NCBI GenBank assembly: GCA_903772945.1
Contig: CAICTM010000267.1
Coordinates: 1-64,000 of the forward strand
DNA from: Seminavis robusta
Taxonomy: Eukaryota; Bacillariophyta; Bacillariophyceae; Naviculales; Naviculaceae
Direction of reading: 5' to 3'
Length of the DNA stretch: 64,000 nt
Shown here: positions 53,266 to 64,000 of the stretch, one piece after another
Layout of the letters: each line of letters begins with the position of its first letter
Numbering within the stretch: position 1 is the stretch's first letter
Program-made: the position numbers and the translations under genes
Notes under the pieces: generated by a model
Database searches by the model: none
What the model saw: the letters and a program-made list of their open reading frames with translations, nothing else
What the model was told of the DNA's origin: nothing

Positions 53266-55842
53266 GTGAGTGCAGTTGTTCAAAGTCTAACCAACTTAAG
53301 GGTAGCCTGGTTCTGTGGTTCCAGTGCTAAGCGACATCTCTACTTGTAGAGTGTTGTCTGAACGTCCCATGATGCTTGCATCGAAGTTAATACCTGGTGG
53401 AAATCTGACTACTAACCTGCCTTATCAATGATGCTACACACAACAATCAACCAAAACCAATACAAACAACAACACATACTGTACAGCAACCTTTCCTAGT
53501 CAAATATTAATAATAGCATTAAAACTCATAGTAGTGGGATTTCTAGTGGCAATGCCAGCTTCTAATACTTTAATGTTTGTGGTCGTCTTCTAGTTATACC
53601 CTAGTAGTTGTAGTTCATGGTACAAAATGTAGAATCTATGGTGTACCGTAAACGTTCGTTTCATTGCTGGTCCATTGCTACTCCATGGATTGGCGGCAAA
53701 AAATTTTCCTTCACCTGCAAAGCTGGGGATCATGCTGCACAACCCATTGACAGCCTGCATGTGCCCAGGGCTATTGCGGGCCTCCATTGTGTTGCCACGA
53801 TGGGCCAGGCCATGGCGAAGAGTTCTGGATGAGGAGCGATGTGGCTCGGTCCTGCGGAACACGACGAGGCCGTACCGTACTCGTTCTGTATGTTGTACGT
53901 AGGTCACGACGTCACGACACTGTAGTAATTTGTGTTCTAGCGTTCGTGGCTGCCGGTTGCTTGGTCAGACTATGCTTGCACTAAGCGGGCTGCCATTTCT
54001 GGCTACCGGTACGACTGTACCTCTCGCTAGCTTGATGGATAATAGTCGAGTCTCCTGGTACATGTAGCTAGTGTGGAGTGAGTCAGTCAAGTATCTGCGC
54101 AGCGTCGAAGCCCCAGAATGGCATCAGTGGACTCGACTCGACTCGACTCGACTCCCAGCACGAACACCTGAAGCCTAGCTAGTAGTGCCGCATTCGCCCC
54201 GTATTGAATGCCAGGCTGGCTACCAGTATCTAGCTAGCTATGCGGTCATATTTCAAAGCTTAGTTGCACGAGGAGCGGGTGGCTCTCTACTATTCTGTTG
54301 AAGAAGTCAACACGCAGCCTGTGAGGAAGTCTTCTTTGTATGTAATATAAGCTACTACATGTAGATTCTCTGTGAACGGTTCATCGCCGAATGAAATAAG
54401 GTCTGGTCTTGTCAACCGAGGAGCTACTAGTAGCTTGGTGGTTCACTAGGCAGGTGCCACGATAGTAGGGTAAGCAGGGTAAGGCCAATGGTGCTTCAGC
54501 ATCGCACCGGCCCACCAGCATGGAAGGAGAAGTGACCACGAACCGACCGCGGGAGTCGAGTGGCAGTTGCAGAGCTACTTTTGAGGAAATGACCTTGCCT
54601 ACCGTGGTACCGTTACCGGCATCTCAATGCATGTAATGAAGGCTGGCAACGATGCTCTAGCTAGCTGGCAACGATGCTCTAGCTGGCGATGAAAGCTCCT
54701 CTCTTCCAAACTTCCAGGGCATCCAGCAGCAAACCTGCGAAGGAGCTACCAGGTACCGGTACTAGCTAGTTGGATAGGTGGTATTGGATAGCCATTGGGT
54801 GGCTCGATGATGGCTCATTGAATTATCTCTTGAAACCTTGGAAATGTGGTCGGACAACGGTGCCCGTCCAAGATCCTCTAGATTTTAGATAGATGGTAAC
54901 TTCCCCCCGGAATGGTTGCACAAGAATGTGCTTAGATCATCAACTCACTCTGATGAGCAATCTAATGTCTGTTGAACATGGAATCGACATTCTGGAGACA
55001 TCGATTGGAACTGAATTTGGCCAGTGGCTTCACTCTCCGCCGAACCACTAACACATTTAGATGCTCAATAAGGAAGTAATCAGATTCAATTAGTGCTCTG
55101 TGTCACCTCTATTGTCTCTGGAACCGGCACAATCAGATCCTAAAGTCCTAAAGAGCCCCTACGGGTACCAGGTAAAGCCTTCGCTGTACTCGAGAGTTAC
55201 TGGAGCCAAAGATAAAGTGTGGAAGAAGCGAGCGCTCTGTTCCAGGAAGTATATTTCCGATTAGCTTCAAGGCATCTCAATGAGTCACGTCTTGATTGTC
55301 AGACTGATTTAAAGGACAAGAGCTGCACAAGATCCAAAAGTTGCTGGGAAAAGATTTGGAAAATATGGTGAACGGGTTGGAGAGATTACACTGTGAGCCT
55401 GCAGTAGGAATGGCTGTACTATCACTTGTGTTGAAGGTAACGGTATCGTAAGATGGGCTTCGGGAGAGGCGCATGTTTGCAGCTATGATTGGAGGAAGGC
55501 ATATTTGCCGAAGTCTACTACATGTGTGAGCCATGTGTGTTTGAGCTGCCTTTGGGGCTGTTCGGCACAGCTCCGTGGATGGTGGAACATAGCGAACAAG
55601 AGGAATGAAGTCCCAGCGACGAGCACCTAGCTAGCCAGACAACAAACAAAAAAGAAAGCGCCGCGGCAGCTGTGCTCAAAGCACAAAGTCTCTACTGCTA
55701 TCTACCATCAATCTAGTGAAAGAGCCGAGTCGAGTCGAGTGGACAAGCTTGTGTCGACCAGTCTTTACCTTACAAAATACGGTATTAACTACCGGTAACT
55801 ACCAGCCGCAGGTATCTAGACTACCGGTGAGCTTGTTGGACA
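53266..55842. other. Gene-poor region (2.6 kb)
   Basis: No gene supported. It contains an (ACTCG)n microsatellite at 54131-54153, several CTAGCTAG and ACCGGT palindromes, and a duplicated CTGGCAACGATGCTCTAGCT near 54643-54682. Overlapping frames around 53,590-53,910 on both strands may be remains of an old repeat. Confidence 0.45.
54131..54153. repeat. (ACTCG)n microsatellite
   Basis: Four and a half ACTCG units in a row. Confidence 0.9.
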
Positions 55843-57676
55843 ATGGAGAGGGTAGCCAACCATGACGGCCGATCATCATTGGTTGGGAGCAACAATAGCT
55901 CGAGACAGCATCCCAGAAGCAGCAGAGGGAGTAGTAGTTCCATTGCCTGTGCTGGCACTGAAGCATCCAGCAGGAGATATGGCCACAGAGGTGTTGTTAC
56001 CAATAGAAGCGTCTTGTCGTCTCAGGAGGAAGGGAGATCAGGACCATACCCCAGCGAAATTCAAATATCCAGGAGAGCACAACATAACCAACAGGAGCGA
56101 TACTTTCACGAATCCTCGGAATCTGATCGCAGTGTGGGAAGCACCATGGCTATCAGGAGTTCTTATTCCACTAGCTTGTCCACAGTGTCATCTCTGACTC
56201 AAGATAAGAACACCATCAGCTACAGATACGATCGAGAGGTAAGAACCGAGTAGCTGCTTCAGAAACGGTAGCACCCAAGTTTGATCCCTTGTGCTCATTT
56301 ATACAATGTTTCTGCGTCCACTGCTTTATCTTGATCAGTATCGGGTAGAAGACGAGCCCTACCGCCGGCACCTTGAGCCTTCAGAGTTTGATTTCAGACC
56401 ATCTGACGATAGTAGACGAGGTGCCAGAGTCTTCAAGTTTCGAGCTGAAGATCTAGGCTTTGATACCCGTTTTATCAGAGGAGAAATGCCCCCTTCATCC
56501 AGGTCATATGATGGAGAGTATAGATCCCGACCTTCACACTCAAGAAGAGGTTACTCTGCTTTAGAAGACCGCCATCATAGTATGAACCGCGGGAGAACGA
56601 GATCTTACAACGACGACGAGAGGCATGGATACTATGACGACCGAAGTTACACAAGGGAGGACCGCCATGGCTACTGCGATAGCAACGTTAGTAGAGCATC
56701 TGAACCACCTCGTTACCGCTATCCGAGCCGCCCCATATCGGCTCCTCTTTGGCTGGTAGATGAAATCTTGGAACCAACTTCTCGGCATAGCCACAGGTCG
56801 CAATTGCCATTGCCACATCAGTCTACCCATTCCAGCAGGTCCGCCAACACTGGTGCCCCGGCTGAAGACATGTACCGTACCGCTCGCAGTGCAATGCCTG
56901 AACCATGGGATGAACTGGAACGAAGCGTGCTTGGACCACAGCTTCGTTTTGAAAGTGATCTCCCGTGTTTGCAGCAAGTTTCTCGGCAACTCCCAAACCA
57001 ATCTCGACCAGGAGCCCACCACATGGCGGGGCCTCCACCGGAGTACAATCAGTACGGCGACTTTGATGACAATGAGAGCTATCCTCCTAAATGGGAGAAG
57101 TTACCTGCACCTGGCCACCATGTCACAGATGTCCAAGCCTTCCCTGGAAGTGGCTTTGCAAAAATGGGTTGCAGTCGTTCGTCCTCGTCATCAACCAAGG
57201 GGTCCTACCTGAACACCAAGCCTCCTGCTGCCAGGGCCGCAACGCCACCCCCTGCAAACCAGTCGCAGCAGGTCAGCAAAGAGACCCAAAAGGCATTCCC
57301 CAAGGGCCAATACACGGTGTGTCCATCGTCTTCAGAAGCTCAAGCCGACACCAAGGCCGTTATGGTCGAAATCACACCCGGTGTCAAGGAGCGCCTTCGA
57401 CGGGCCGATGAGACCCGCGAGGCAGTTGCCAATGATTTCTTCACTCCGGTTTCTTGTCGATCTTGCTCCAAGTATCTCTTCTGCACAGCAGATCTAAAGT
57501 ACTTTGCATGCCCCAAGTGCGAATGCATCAGCTCGTTGGAAAACGATGATCGATTTGAAGGGCGCCCGATTGAACGGCATGGGCTAGGCGTTGGCTTCAC
57601 TGTAGACACTCTCTTTCGAATGCAGCAAGAGTTGTCAGTCGAGGACCCCTCGTCTTGTGACGAGCAGTCCAAGTAG
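55843..57676 (+). CDS. Ser/Arg-rich protein with C-terminal zinc ribbon (577 aa)
   Basis: Two exons, 55843-56238 and 56339-57676 (GAG|GTAAGA ... GATCAG|TAT, phase 0). Residues 1-490 are disordered and rich in Ser, Arg, His and Pro, with many R-S-Y/R-S-S pairs and Y-D-D/R repeats. Near 503-540 lies FFTPVSCRSCSKYLFCTADLKYFACPKCECIS: a C-x-x-C pair and a C-P-x-C pair about 18 residues apart, which should bind one zinc ion. Zinc ribbons of this F-T-P-V-x-C-x-x-C type occur in proteins of unknown role in diatoms, as far as I recall. The Arg/Ser-rich part could suit RNA or protein interaction. No catalytic domain is visible. Confidence 0.65.
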
Positions 57677-58066
57677 TTGTACAGATAACAAGAGAGCAAT
57701 GTTTTCTGGATGTCTTTTGCGCAGCCGAAGAAAAGAGAGGACACTATCTAGTAGACTACGTACCATATCAGGGCTCTACCAAGCGCTTTCGCCGGGTGGG
57801 TCACGGTGCGAAAGACGTTGGTTCCTTCTCCAGCAAAAGGCTGAATTTTGTCACGAGTGTCCGTGACTGTCACCCTCTCTGCTTGTGGAACTCAACTTCA
57901 CACACGTTCTTCACTCGTCCTCAAAGGCGCTCTTGTCCTTCCTCTGTGAACAAACGCTGTTTCTTCACCATTTGTACGTCCGTCCACTGGAACTGTGGAC
58001 CACAACGAGATTTCGTTTGGCAAGGCCGCACCATTCATCACTCTTGATCATCTTTCGACGACGAAC
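57677..58066. other. Short intergenic region
   Basis: 390 bases between two genes on the same strand. An open frame continues upstream of 58067 but lacks an ATG. No clear promoter element. Confidence 0.5.
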
Positions 58067-59488
58067 ATGGAGTCCTCAACTTCCTCCCGGCGGCTAGCAA
58101 CGGCTAGTCGAATTCTACAACAAGATGGAAGTGACGTTGCTCCTGTCTCGGAGACACGTAGCCTCGGTGGTCAGAAGGAATTAGACCAACTACAAGCCTT
58201 GAGAATTCGATTCGCGGTCTTCCCTATCCCAGCCGAGATAGCCACGAATCAGTTGCTCGCGATAGTGGAGAAGAATGCTGCTACTTTCAACACTCACAGC
58301 CAGTTGCCGCTACGCTTGCACTCAAATGAGATGACGGCGATTCTTTTGGAGATCCTCAAGTGCGAGCGGTACATTGTATATTACGGCAACGTCGTCTCAT
58401 ACAGTCCCACTGGTATGCTCCTTGTGGAATGGCTTGTCAACAACGGAGCCACCATTCCGAGGTCTGACGAACCCCAAGTTGCTCGGATGCTGAACTTCCA
58501 TTTGCAGGCAACGCCCACCAGTACGTCCACGACTACCTTGATCAAGCTCCATCAACGTTGCCATGAGAGTTTCCTTCGGTGGGGCATTCTCTCTGCGTAC
58601 AGCGGAGTTGTCGCTGAACAGTTCACTGTTACGGAAAACAGCACCGTGCAGCGGCTTTCGATGCTCAACTATAACGTTTGGAGCAATTCCTACTTTGCTG
58701 GACCGCCCTCCTTTTCCAAGCTGCATGCTCAAGGGCCCCCTCTCAAGACGACGGCTTTCACCGTAACGTCTGAGATGAAATCGATTTCAACCCTGGCGTA
58801 CGTGAATGGTATCCAGAAGTCACTTATGGCTTCGTTACGAGAAGCTGGCAATCTTCAGCGATGTTCTCGATTTCTCGGTAACCAAAATCGAGCAACGCTG
58901 GACTCAATCCTCTTCGAAACGCTGAAGTGTGAACGGCAAGTGACAACCTCGAATGACACCTATATCATTTGCTACGATAAAGAGGCCACGACTCTGATCA
59001 AAAGATTGCTCGACAGCGGCGCCAAAGTGCCTACGGCTAATCAGGCTGCGTTGAAAGATTTGTTCGAAGTCACGGTGAAGCGTGGACACCAAAACCCCGT
59101 TTCTACCAACCTTCTTCGAAGCAACTTTGTCGACTTTTTTCGGTGGGGTCTGTTCAAGGATCGTCGTCTGTTCCCGCTTAGCGAGCTATTCCAGCTTGTC
59201 AAGGACGAACGCTGGAATGTAGACCCGCTTCAGATGGCCCTTCGATTTGTTGCCGATTTACCCTCCGACATAGGAAACAACGTGCGCCTCATCGAAAGGA
59301 TCTGCGCCGACCGCGGACACGATGACAGTAACCCTCCTGGTGTTCCCCAAAGAGGTCGCCCTGCCTTTCCTCCTGCCACCCTACGTGTAGGTTTTGGCGA
59401 ACATGAACATGGTTTATTTGGTGGAAACCCATTTTTCTTTCGGTCAATCCCATCCGCTACAATCCCATCCGCAGCAAGAAACCTTTGA
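58067..59488 (+). CDS. Protein of unknown function with two homologous halves (473 aa)
   Basis: Single exon; ATG at 58067 (MESSTSSRRLATASRILQ). The two halves share a pattern. The first (about residues 94-175) has ILLEILKCERYIVYY, WLVNNGATIPRSDEPQ and FLRWGILSAY; the second (about 279-362) has ILFETLKCERQVTTS, RLLDSGAKVPTANQAA and FFRWGLFKDR. The common core is L-x-E-x-L-K-C-E-R, about 28 residues, L-x-x-x-G-A-x-x-P, about 40 residues, then F-x-R-W-G-L/I. The G-A-x-x-P helix-turn element recalls ankyrin-like repeats, but no ankyrin consensus is clear. No signal peptide, membrane segment or catalytic motif. The Gly/Pro/Phe-rich C-terminus looks disordered. Confidence 0.6.
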   Translation: MESSTSSRRLATASRILQQDGSDVAPVSETRSLGGQKELDQLQALRIRFAVFPIPAEIATNQLLAIVEKNAATFNTHSQLPLRLHSNEMTAILLEILKCERYIVYYGNVVSYSPTGMLLVEWLVNNGATIPRSDEPQVARMLNFHLQATPTSTSTTTLIKLHQRCHESFLRWGILSAYSGVVAEQFTVTENSTVQRLSMLNYNVWSNSYFAGPPSFSKLHAQGPPLKTTAFTVTSEMKSISTLAYVNGIQKSLMASLREAGNLQRCSRFLGNQNRATLDSILFETLKCERQVTTSNDTYIICYDKEATTLIKRLLDSGAKVPTANQAALKDLFEVTVKRGHQNPVSTNLLRSNFVDFFRWGLFKDRRLFPLSELFQLVKDERWNVDPLQMALRFVADLPSDIGNNVRLIERICADRGHDDSNPPGVPQRGRPAFPPATLRVGFGEHEHGLFGGNPFFFRSIPSATIPSAARNL

Positions 59489-60764
59489 ACCCTTCCAGCG
59501 CCTTTGAACCGCATTCGGAAGCGCCGCTTGAAGAGTACCGTACCCGTGGGCTTTGGAAATCTCCGGGAAACGATCGGACTCTCTAGCAAAGAATAGACTT
59601 ACTGGAATGCGGTGCCGCATCTGGGAGGCGAGATCTAGACAGCAGTTTACCTGTACTCGTATCCGTGGATCAAGAAACTCCGAAGCAAGTTTGGTACGGA
59701 AACCAAAATCCCAGGCATGTATCTCTTGCACCACCTTGTTGTCGGGATTGAATCTTTCAAAGGTGCTTGTCAATTGGTGAAGCGGTGCAAGGCCCAACGT
59801 AGCGAAAACTCTAATGACAGTCAATCCAGGGTACCAGGCAATCGTCATACTACATGTACCAAGTAGCAACATCAATGCATCTATGGCGGCTACCGGTATT
59901 TACTGGTCATTCTCTACTATGGATACTAGAGCTAGCTACCCAGCACTTCAATACTGTGGATTACAGCATTTCCCTTTGCAGCACGCAAAAATGGGTCAGC
60001 TGGAGGCGTCAAGGTGAATGAACAGATGAACTCTGCAACTGCGTTGCGGAAGTGGGTGGATTTTGTAGCTGTGGAGTTTGTATTTTCTTTGAAATTGTGA
60101 GGACACGCAGCTGCTTTATGATGTTGCCCATCTGCTTGAAACGTGGATACAAATCCAAGAACTCCAGACTCCCAGCTGGTCTACATGACGTTGCCTTTTT
60201 CTGTTTCCAAACTGCCTCACAATTTCAATGCCACGTCGGTTTTTCTTTCTCCGTTGAGGAGACGCGGTGTGCCTCTCTCTCCCACTCTCTGATGATGAAG
60301 AAGAGTGCAACTGCACACATTGTCTCTGACGGCCAGTTGACAAGAGATATGATATCGTCCATGATTTCCCGGGAATGTCTGAGTTGAGTCGAAAAATTAA
60401 TGTCAACGTGTGAGAACTCCGAAGACGAAAATTTGCGTTCTGGCCCTTTGCAAAGTGCCGAGCCTTCCTTTACCTTTGGTTGCTTGTACCGTACAGTGCT
60501 GTATGGTATACACGTGCACCCATCACATACACTACCACCACCTCGACGACGACAAAACCACGAAACTGCAGTCGTACGGTCCGGATTGCATTGAATTTGC
60601 AACAGTGGAGTCGAGTTGTTTCGGTTCATCAAGCACCGCTTATGCCAAAGAGAGGAGGGAGTGAGGTATGTCCAGGATGTAGTCACAAAATCGAAACGAC
60701 CTCAACCGGAACCAACAGTCTACATTGCACCTATCTGCTCTGAGTCCATATTCTTATCTCCATC
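59489..60764. other. Intergenic region (1.3 kb)
   Basis: No gene supported. Overlapping frames on both strands at 60,050-60,690 have no recognisable domain. Confidence 0.45.
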
Positions 60765-61693
60765 ATGGTGTTGACAACAAATGAAGTTATCAGTGATGTC
60801 TTGGCGGCAGCAGGAACAGGTAAGACTGCAGAACTCTAAACTAGTCCGGAAGCAATGCATCCATCTATAGTACTAACTAACTTGACTTTTTTCGTCTCGA
60901 CATGACAGCCTTTTGTGTTGCCCCCGCCATCAGCATTTTGGATCAAGCCATTGTGCAGAATGCATCTGGTACCAAGTCTTTGGGAGCCAGTCTCAAAGAT
61001 TCCGTCGCATCCATGGTGAGGCGACCGGCTACCTTTGTCCGCTCGCCGGCTTTTTTGCTCCTGTGGGGAGTGTACGGTGGTACCTATGTGGCGGTCAACC
61101 TGGCCACCTCGGTGTGCGACAAAGCCAACGCCACTGATCACGAGCGACACATGGTCAAGTTTCTGGGAGTCTCGACGGTCAATATTGGATTGAATGTGAG
61201 CAAGGACAAAGTCTTTGCCAAGATGTTTGGACAAGGCACACCTCGACCGGTTCCCATGAAATCGATTGGGACATTTGCCTTGCGAGACTCCATGACGGTC
61301 TTTGCCTCGTTCAACTTGGCACCCGTGGTGGCAGAATCACTGGCCGGTGCCGAAGTGGCAGGAGCCCGCACGGTGGCACAATTGTTCTGCCCCGTGGCCA
61401 TGCAATGGCTTAGTGCCCCACTGCACTTGTTGGGATTGAACTGGTACAATCAACCAACCGTGGCATCTAGTGGGGAACGTCGCTCCTTTATTCAAAAAGA
61501 GTACTTTACCACGGCATTGGCTCGAAGTGCCCGCATCTTTCCTGCCTTTGGAGTGGCACCATTGATCAATGCACCCTTTCGCAAATTTGCCAAGAGCATC
61601 TTCTGTGACACTGCTGATTTCGAGACACGACTTCCAGTGCCAGTGGCGGCAGCTACCGGTACCACGGCTTTGGCAACTTCAGCTAGACGATAG
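60765..61693 (+). CDS. Conserved membrane protein, probably mitochondrial (279 aa)
   Basis: Two exons, 60765-60819 and 60909-61693 (ACAG|GTAAGA ... GACAG|CCT, phase 1). The first exon supplies only MVLTTNEVISDVLAAAGT. Hydrophobic segments include FCVAPAISILDQAIV, FLLLWGVYGGTYVAVNLAT, FNLAPVVAESLAGA and a C-terminal FPAFGVAPLINAPFR. Conserved-looking patches are FLGVSTVNIGLNVSKDKVFAKMFG, ALRDSMTVFASFNLAP and MQWLSAPLHLLGLNWYNQP. I recall the same patches in an unnamed fungal and algal mitochondrial membrane family, without a settled function. The intron in the first 20 codons means the start is easy to miss. Confidence 0.65.
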
Positions 61694-62474
61694 CAACAGT
61701 TAGCCCAAAGCTACAAGGCGTGTACATACATAAGCAATGAATCAAACCAATCTACAGAAGAACACACAATCTGCACTCAAAACACTGTACAAGCAAACAT
61801 GACAATATGCGCAAGCTGATACCGGTAGGCTGCGAGACGGTTTCAGATAGGATTAATTAAAGAACACATAAAGCAAACGCACAATGGAAATCCACTGTCA
61901 GTCACACTGTGTAGCCTATCTATCTTCACCTTGCTAACAATATTGGGCAATCCGTCTCCAGCCTCCCTCACACCTTGTGCGCAGCTATCTTTCCGTATAC
62001 TGTATTGGGCCTCGGCCTCTAGTAGCTTCAGTCAACTTTCCAGCTAAGGAATGTTGGGCGGGCCAACGGGCCTCTGCTCTTAGAAGGAGCCATCTCGAAC
62101 CCCACGGCTTGAATCCTTCTCTTATCCATTTCCAAACCCCAGTTTGGTTTCTGCAATGGCAGCGCTTGGCCCTTCTCATCACTCATTTGAAGGCAAGCAC
62201 AAACCGAAATCCGCTCCTGGATTCAGAGCCCCAACTTCTTGAAGCAAGGGTCACCCTCGTCAGAGAAAAGTGATGAGACGTTGAGACGTGTGTGCATCTG
62301 CGGTGTTCTCAATAGCTTTTCAATACTGACGTCAGTCACCTCGTTCAGGAACATCAATAACCAAGGTGCGCCACGCTCAAAAGCAAACGGCACCTCTTCG
62401 TGTTCTGATGATGGACCTCCTCTGTTGTCACAAAACACAACGAGAAACAAAGATATCAAAGCTTCTTTGATCGG
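61694..62474. other. Intergenic region
   Basis: No gene supported; it should contain the promoter of the acetyltransferase gene. Confidence 0.5.
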
Positions 62475-63062
62475 ATGCACTTGCTTACTAAAGGAGCATT
62501 GTTTCTTGGATTGTTGATTACAGTAGAGTCGTTTGGATTAGAACCCCCAAAGATGAGCAGCAGTGATTTGAAGATTCGCAACGTTGAGAAGAGTGACATC
62601 GAGCACCTCAAGACCGTCATTGATACGAGTGACCTTTTCCCATCGGAAATGCTGGATGAGATGATCGCTGGCTATTTCAAAGGAGAAGAAAGTTGTATCT
62701 GGTTGACGGGAGACGATTCTGAAAAGCCGAGAGCAGTGGCTTACTGTGCTCCTGAAAAGATGACCGAAGGGACCTGGAATCTGTATTTGATTGCCGTCCA
62801 CGATAGCTTGCAAGGTACGGGCATTGGAACCAAGATCATTGAGCACTTGGAGGAGAAACTCGTTTCAGAGAAGGAAGCCAGGATCTTGTTGGTGGAGACT
62901 TCGGGGTCTTCAGAGTTTGAAAAGACACGCAAGTTCTACGAGAATCGCGGATTTGTGGAAGAGGCCAGGATTAGAGAATACTATCAGGCAGGAGAAGACA
63001 AGATTGTCTTTTGGAAGAAACTCAACAAACCAGCTGATACCACGACGAACGAATCAAACTAA
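62475..63062 (+). CDS. GNAT-family N-acetyltransferase, probably plastid-targeted (195 aa)
   Basis: Single exon. The core starts near MSSSDLKIRNVEKSDIEHL. Motif A is present as LYLIAVHDSLQGTGIGTKIIEHL (Q-x-x-G-x-G, the acetyl-CoA pyrophosphate loop), and motif B as KTRKFYENRGFVEEARIREYY. The 26-residue extension MHLLTKGALFLGLLITVES|FGLEPP looks like a signal peptide with Phe after the predicted cleavage site, which suggests import to the complex plastid; starting at the internal ATG (62553) would give a cytosolic form. The substrate is not known: small amines, amino acids and protein N-termini are all possible for this family. Confidence 0.8.
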   Translation: MHLLTKGALFLGLLITVESFGLEPPKMSSSDLKIRNVEKSDIEHLKTVIDTSDLFPSEMLDEMIAGYFKGEESCIWLTGDDSEKPRAVAYCAPEKMTEGTWNLYLIAVHDSLQGTGIGTKIIEHLEEKLVSEKEARILLVETSGSSEFEKTRKFYENRGFVEEARIREYYQAGEDKIVFWKKLNKPADTTTNESN

Positions 63063-63562
63063 GGTCCTGTATCAAGGGGAGTTTGTTTTGCAGATCTGGC
63101 AAGGAAGTAAAAAGCTGTTCTTGACCCTTTCCTCTTGTTTGCTTGTTTGACCATCAAACAAGCATCCACACCAGTCATGAAAGTCCCTCAGTCCCACCTC
63201 CCTGAATGGGTGGTGGTGGATGGTTTCTGCTCCTGGAGGACACGACCACGGCGCGACTTTGGAATCCTCGGATGTCAAATGTGGACCGCTGGACCAACCC
63301 TCCTGGATTGATGGTTGGTCGGTTTTATGCCAATAAAGTAAACCCGCAACGTAACGAAGCACTATTACTATTTAGACAAATATAGAAGCACCACTGGAAA
63401 TGGCTGCCGGGTGGGTCCCTTTTAGCTTCATTGTCCCCATGGCGCAATGATTGAAGCGCTTTGGAGCTACCTGTACAGTAATCGCTTGCGCCATGCCTTT
63501 GCATAATCTGACAACCAAACAGGATAGATAAATCAGATTTATTGAATAACGGATTAGTGTTG
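63063..63562. other. Convergent intergenic region
   Basis: 3' regions of the acetyltransferase and rhodanese genes. No gene seen. Confidence 0.5.
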
Positions 63563-63940
63563 TTAGATGTCCAGTTGAGGATAGACCAGCATATCCTTGA
63601 GGCCGCCTCCATTCAAGACTTTGGTGTATCCTTGCTTCTCCAGGGTAATCTTGGCTCGGTTGGCACGAGCTCCACTGGCACAGTAGACAATCACAGTGGC
63701 ATTCTTGTCTTTTACGAATTGACTGGGATCAGTTTCTAGAGCAGGGCACTGAGTTCGGCTGCACCCAGTCTTGGTCCAATGGACAGAGTCAGGAGTCTCC
63801 AACTTGGCCTCTGCTATCTCGTCTTCGGTCCTCACATCCAAAACTACCGTGCCGGGTCTTGCCAACGCGTCCACTATCTCTTTGGGGGAGGCAAAGTCGT
63901 TCATCTGAGCGCGAGTTTCATAGTCAGGTGCCAAGGACAT
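63563..63940 (-). CDS. Single-domain rhodanese-like protein (125 aa)
   Basis: Starts at the ATG at 63940 (MSLAPDYETRAQMNDF). The domain shows the order typical of rhodaneses: FASPKEIVDAL, VVLDVRTEDEIAEAK, then the active-site loop VIVYCASGARANRAK with the catalytic Cys in a C-A-S-G-A-R loop, and a C-terminal GYTKVLNGGGLKDM. Short rhodaneses transfer sulfane sulfur or act as redox or sulfur carriers; the six-residue loop fits sulfurtransferase rather than arsenate or phosphatase relatives. A TKTGCSRTQCPA segment between the motifs adds two Cys. No targeting peptide is seen, but an upstream exon beyond the ATG cannot be excluded because the window ends 60 bases later. Confidence 0.85.
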   Translation of the reverse strand: MSLAPDYETRAQMNDFASPKEIVDALARPGTVVLDVRTEDEIAEAKLETPDSVHWTKTGCSRTQCPALETDPSQFVKDKNATVIVYCASGARANRAKITLEKQGYTKVLNGGGLKDMLVYPQLDI

Positions 63941-64000
63941 GATGCTGCTGATTTTTACGTTGCTGGGGTTTCTGTTGTTGTGGCTTGGTGTTTTCTTGGT

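Noticed and set aside
53590-53907. Overlapping frames on both strands that looked slightly protein-like
   Set aside because: No recognisable family and no supporting splice sites; treated as an old unidentified repeat at most.
62070-62130. A tRNA-like GGGGTTCGAG (minus strand) box
   Set aside because: No matching acceptor stem or A box at the right distance could be found by eye.

Overview
The window is nuclear DNA of a eukaryotic alga, most likely a pennate diatom. Genes sit on both strands, are intron-poor, and have short GT-AG introns of about 60-120 bases. The N-acetylglutamate kinase starts with a signal peptide followed at once by Phe, the diatom plastid-targeting pattern. The protein set (a cAMP-receptor-like GPCR, Cache receptors, Hint fusions, F-box/ankyrin proteins with 27-residue repeats) also fits stramenopiles. 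The species cannot be told from sequence alone. No rRNA, clear tRNA, CRISPR array or intact mobile element was seen.

Left part (1-12.3 kb): a membrane-anchored sulfotransferase gene is followed by a repeat-rich block. The block holds at least four copies or fragments (A-D) of an unrecognised multi-copy gene family whose C-terminal part has a papain-like Cys...His layout. Part of the block is a large imperfect inverted duplication with 263-base arms at 5256-5518 and 9038-9300. It also holds a dispersed 5'-exon-like repeat and a triple 146-base tandem repeat.

Middle part (12.3-42 kb): this is the gene-dense host region. It holds a TMEM180/MFSD13A-like transporter, a FAM173-type lysine methyltransferase, an F-box/ankyrin protein and a three-part protein (SpeD-like, spermidine-synthase-like and SET domains). 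It continues with a GTPase with a nuclear-type tail, a 1985-residue receptor with two Cache modules and TPRs, a class-E-like GPCR and a small two-exon gene. It ends with a BtaB-like methyltransferase, a multicopper oxidase fused to a Hedgehog-type Hint domain and a membrane anchor, and the plastid arginine-pathway kinase.

Right part (42-64 kb): genes are more widely spaced. There is a small acidic gene, a protein with about eight tandem ubiquitin-interacting motifs, and a repeat-built protein. The stop codon of the latter is followed by 2.2 kb of nested tandem arrays whose units carry their own splice donors and acceptors. Further right lie a zinc-ribbon protein, an internally duplicated protein, a conserved membrane protein, a probable plastid GNAT acetyltransferase and a rhodanese.

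The genes do not form an operon or one pathway. The observations most worth following are the multicopper oxidase-Hint fusion (36.6-39.7 kb), the exon-intron unit arrays (51.05-53.27 kb), the SpeD/SpeE/SET fusion whose self-cleavage Ser is replaced by Gly (17.7-19.9 kb), and the double-Cache-TPR receptor (24.7-30.9 kb).
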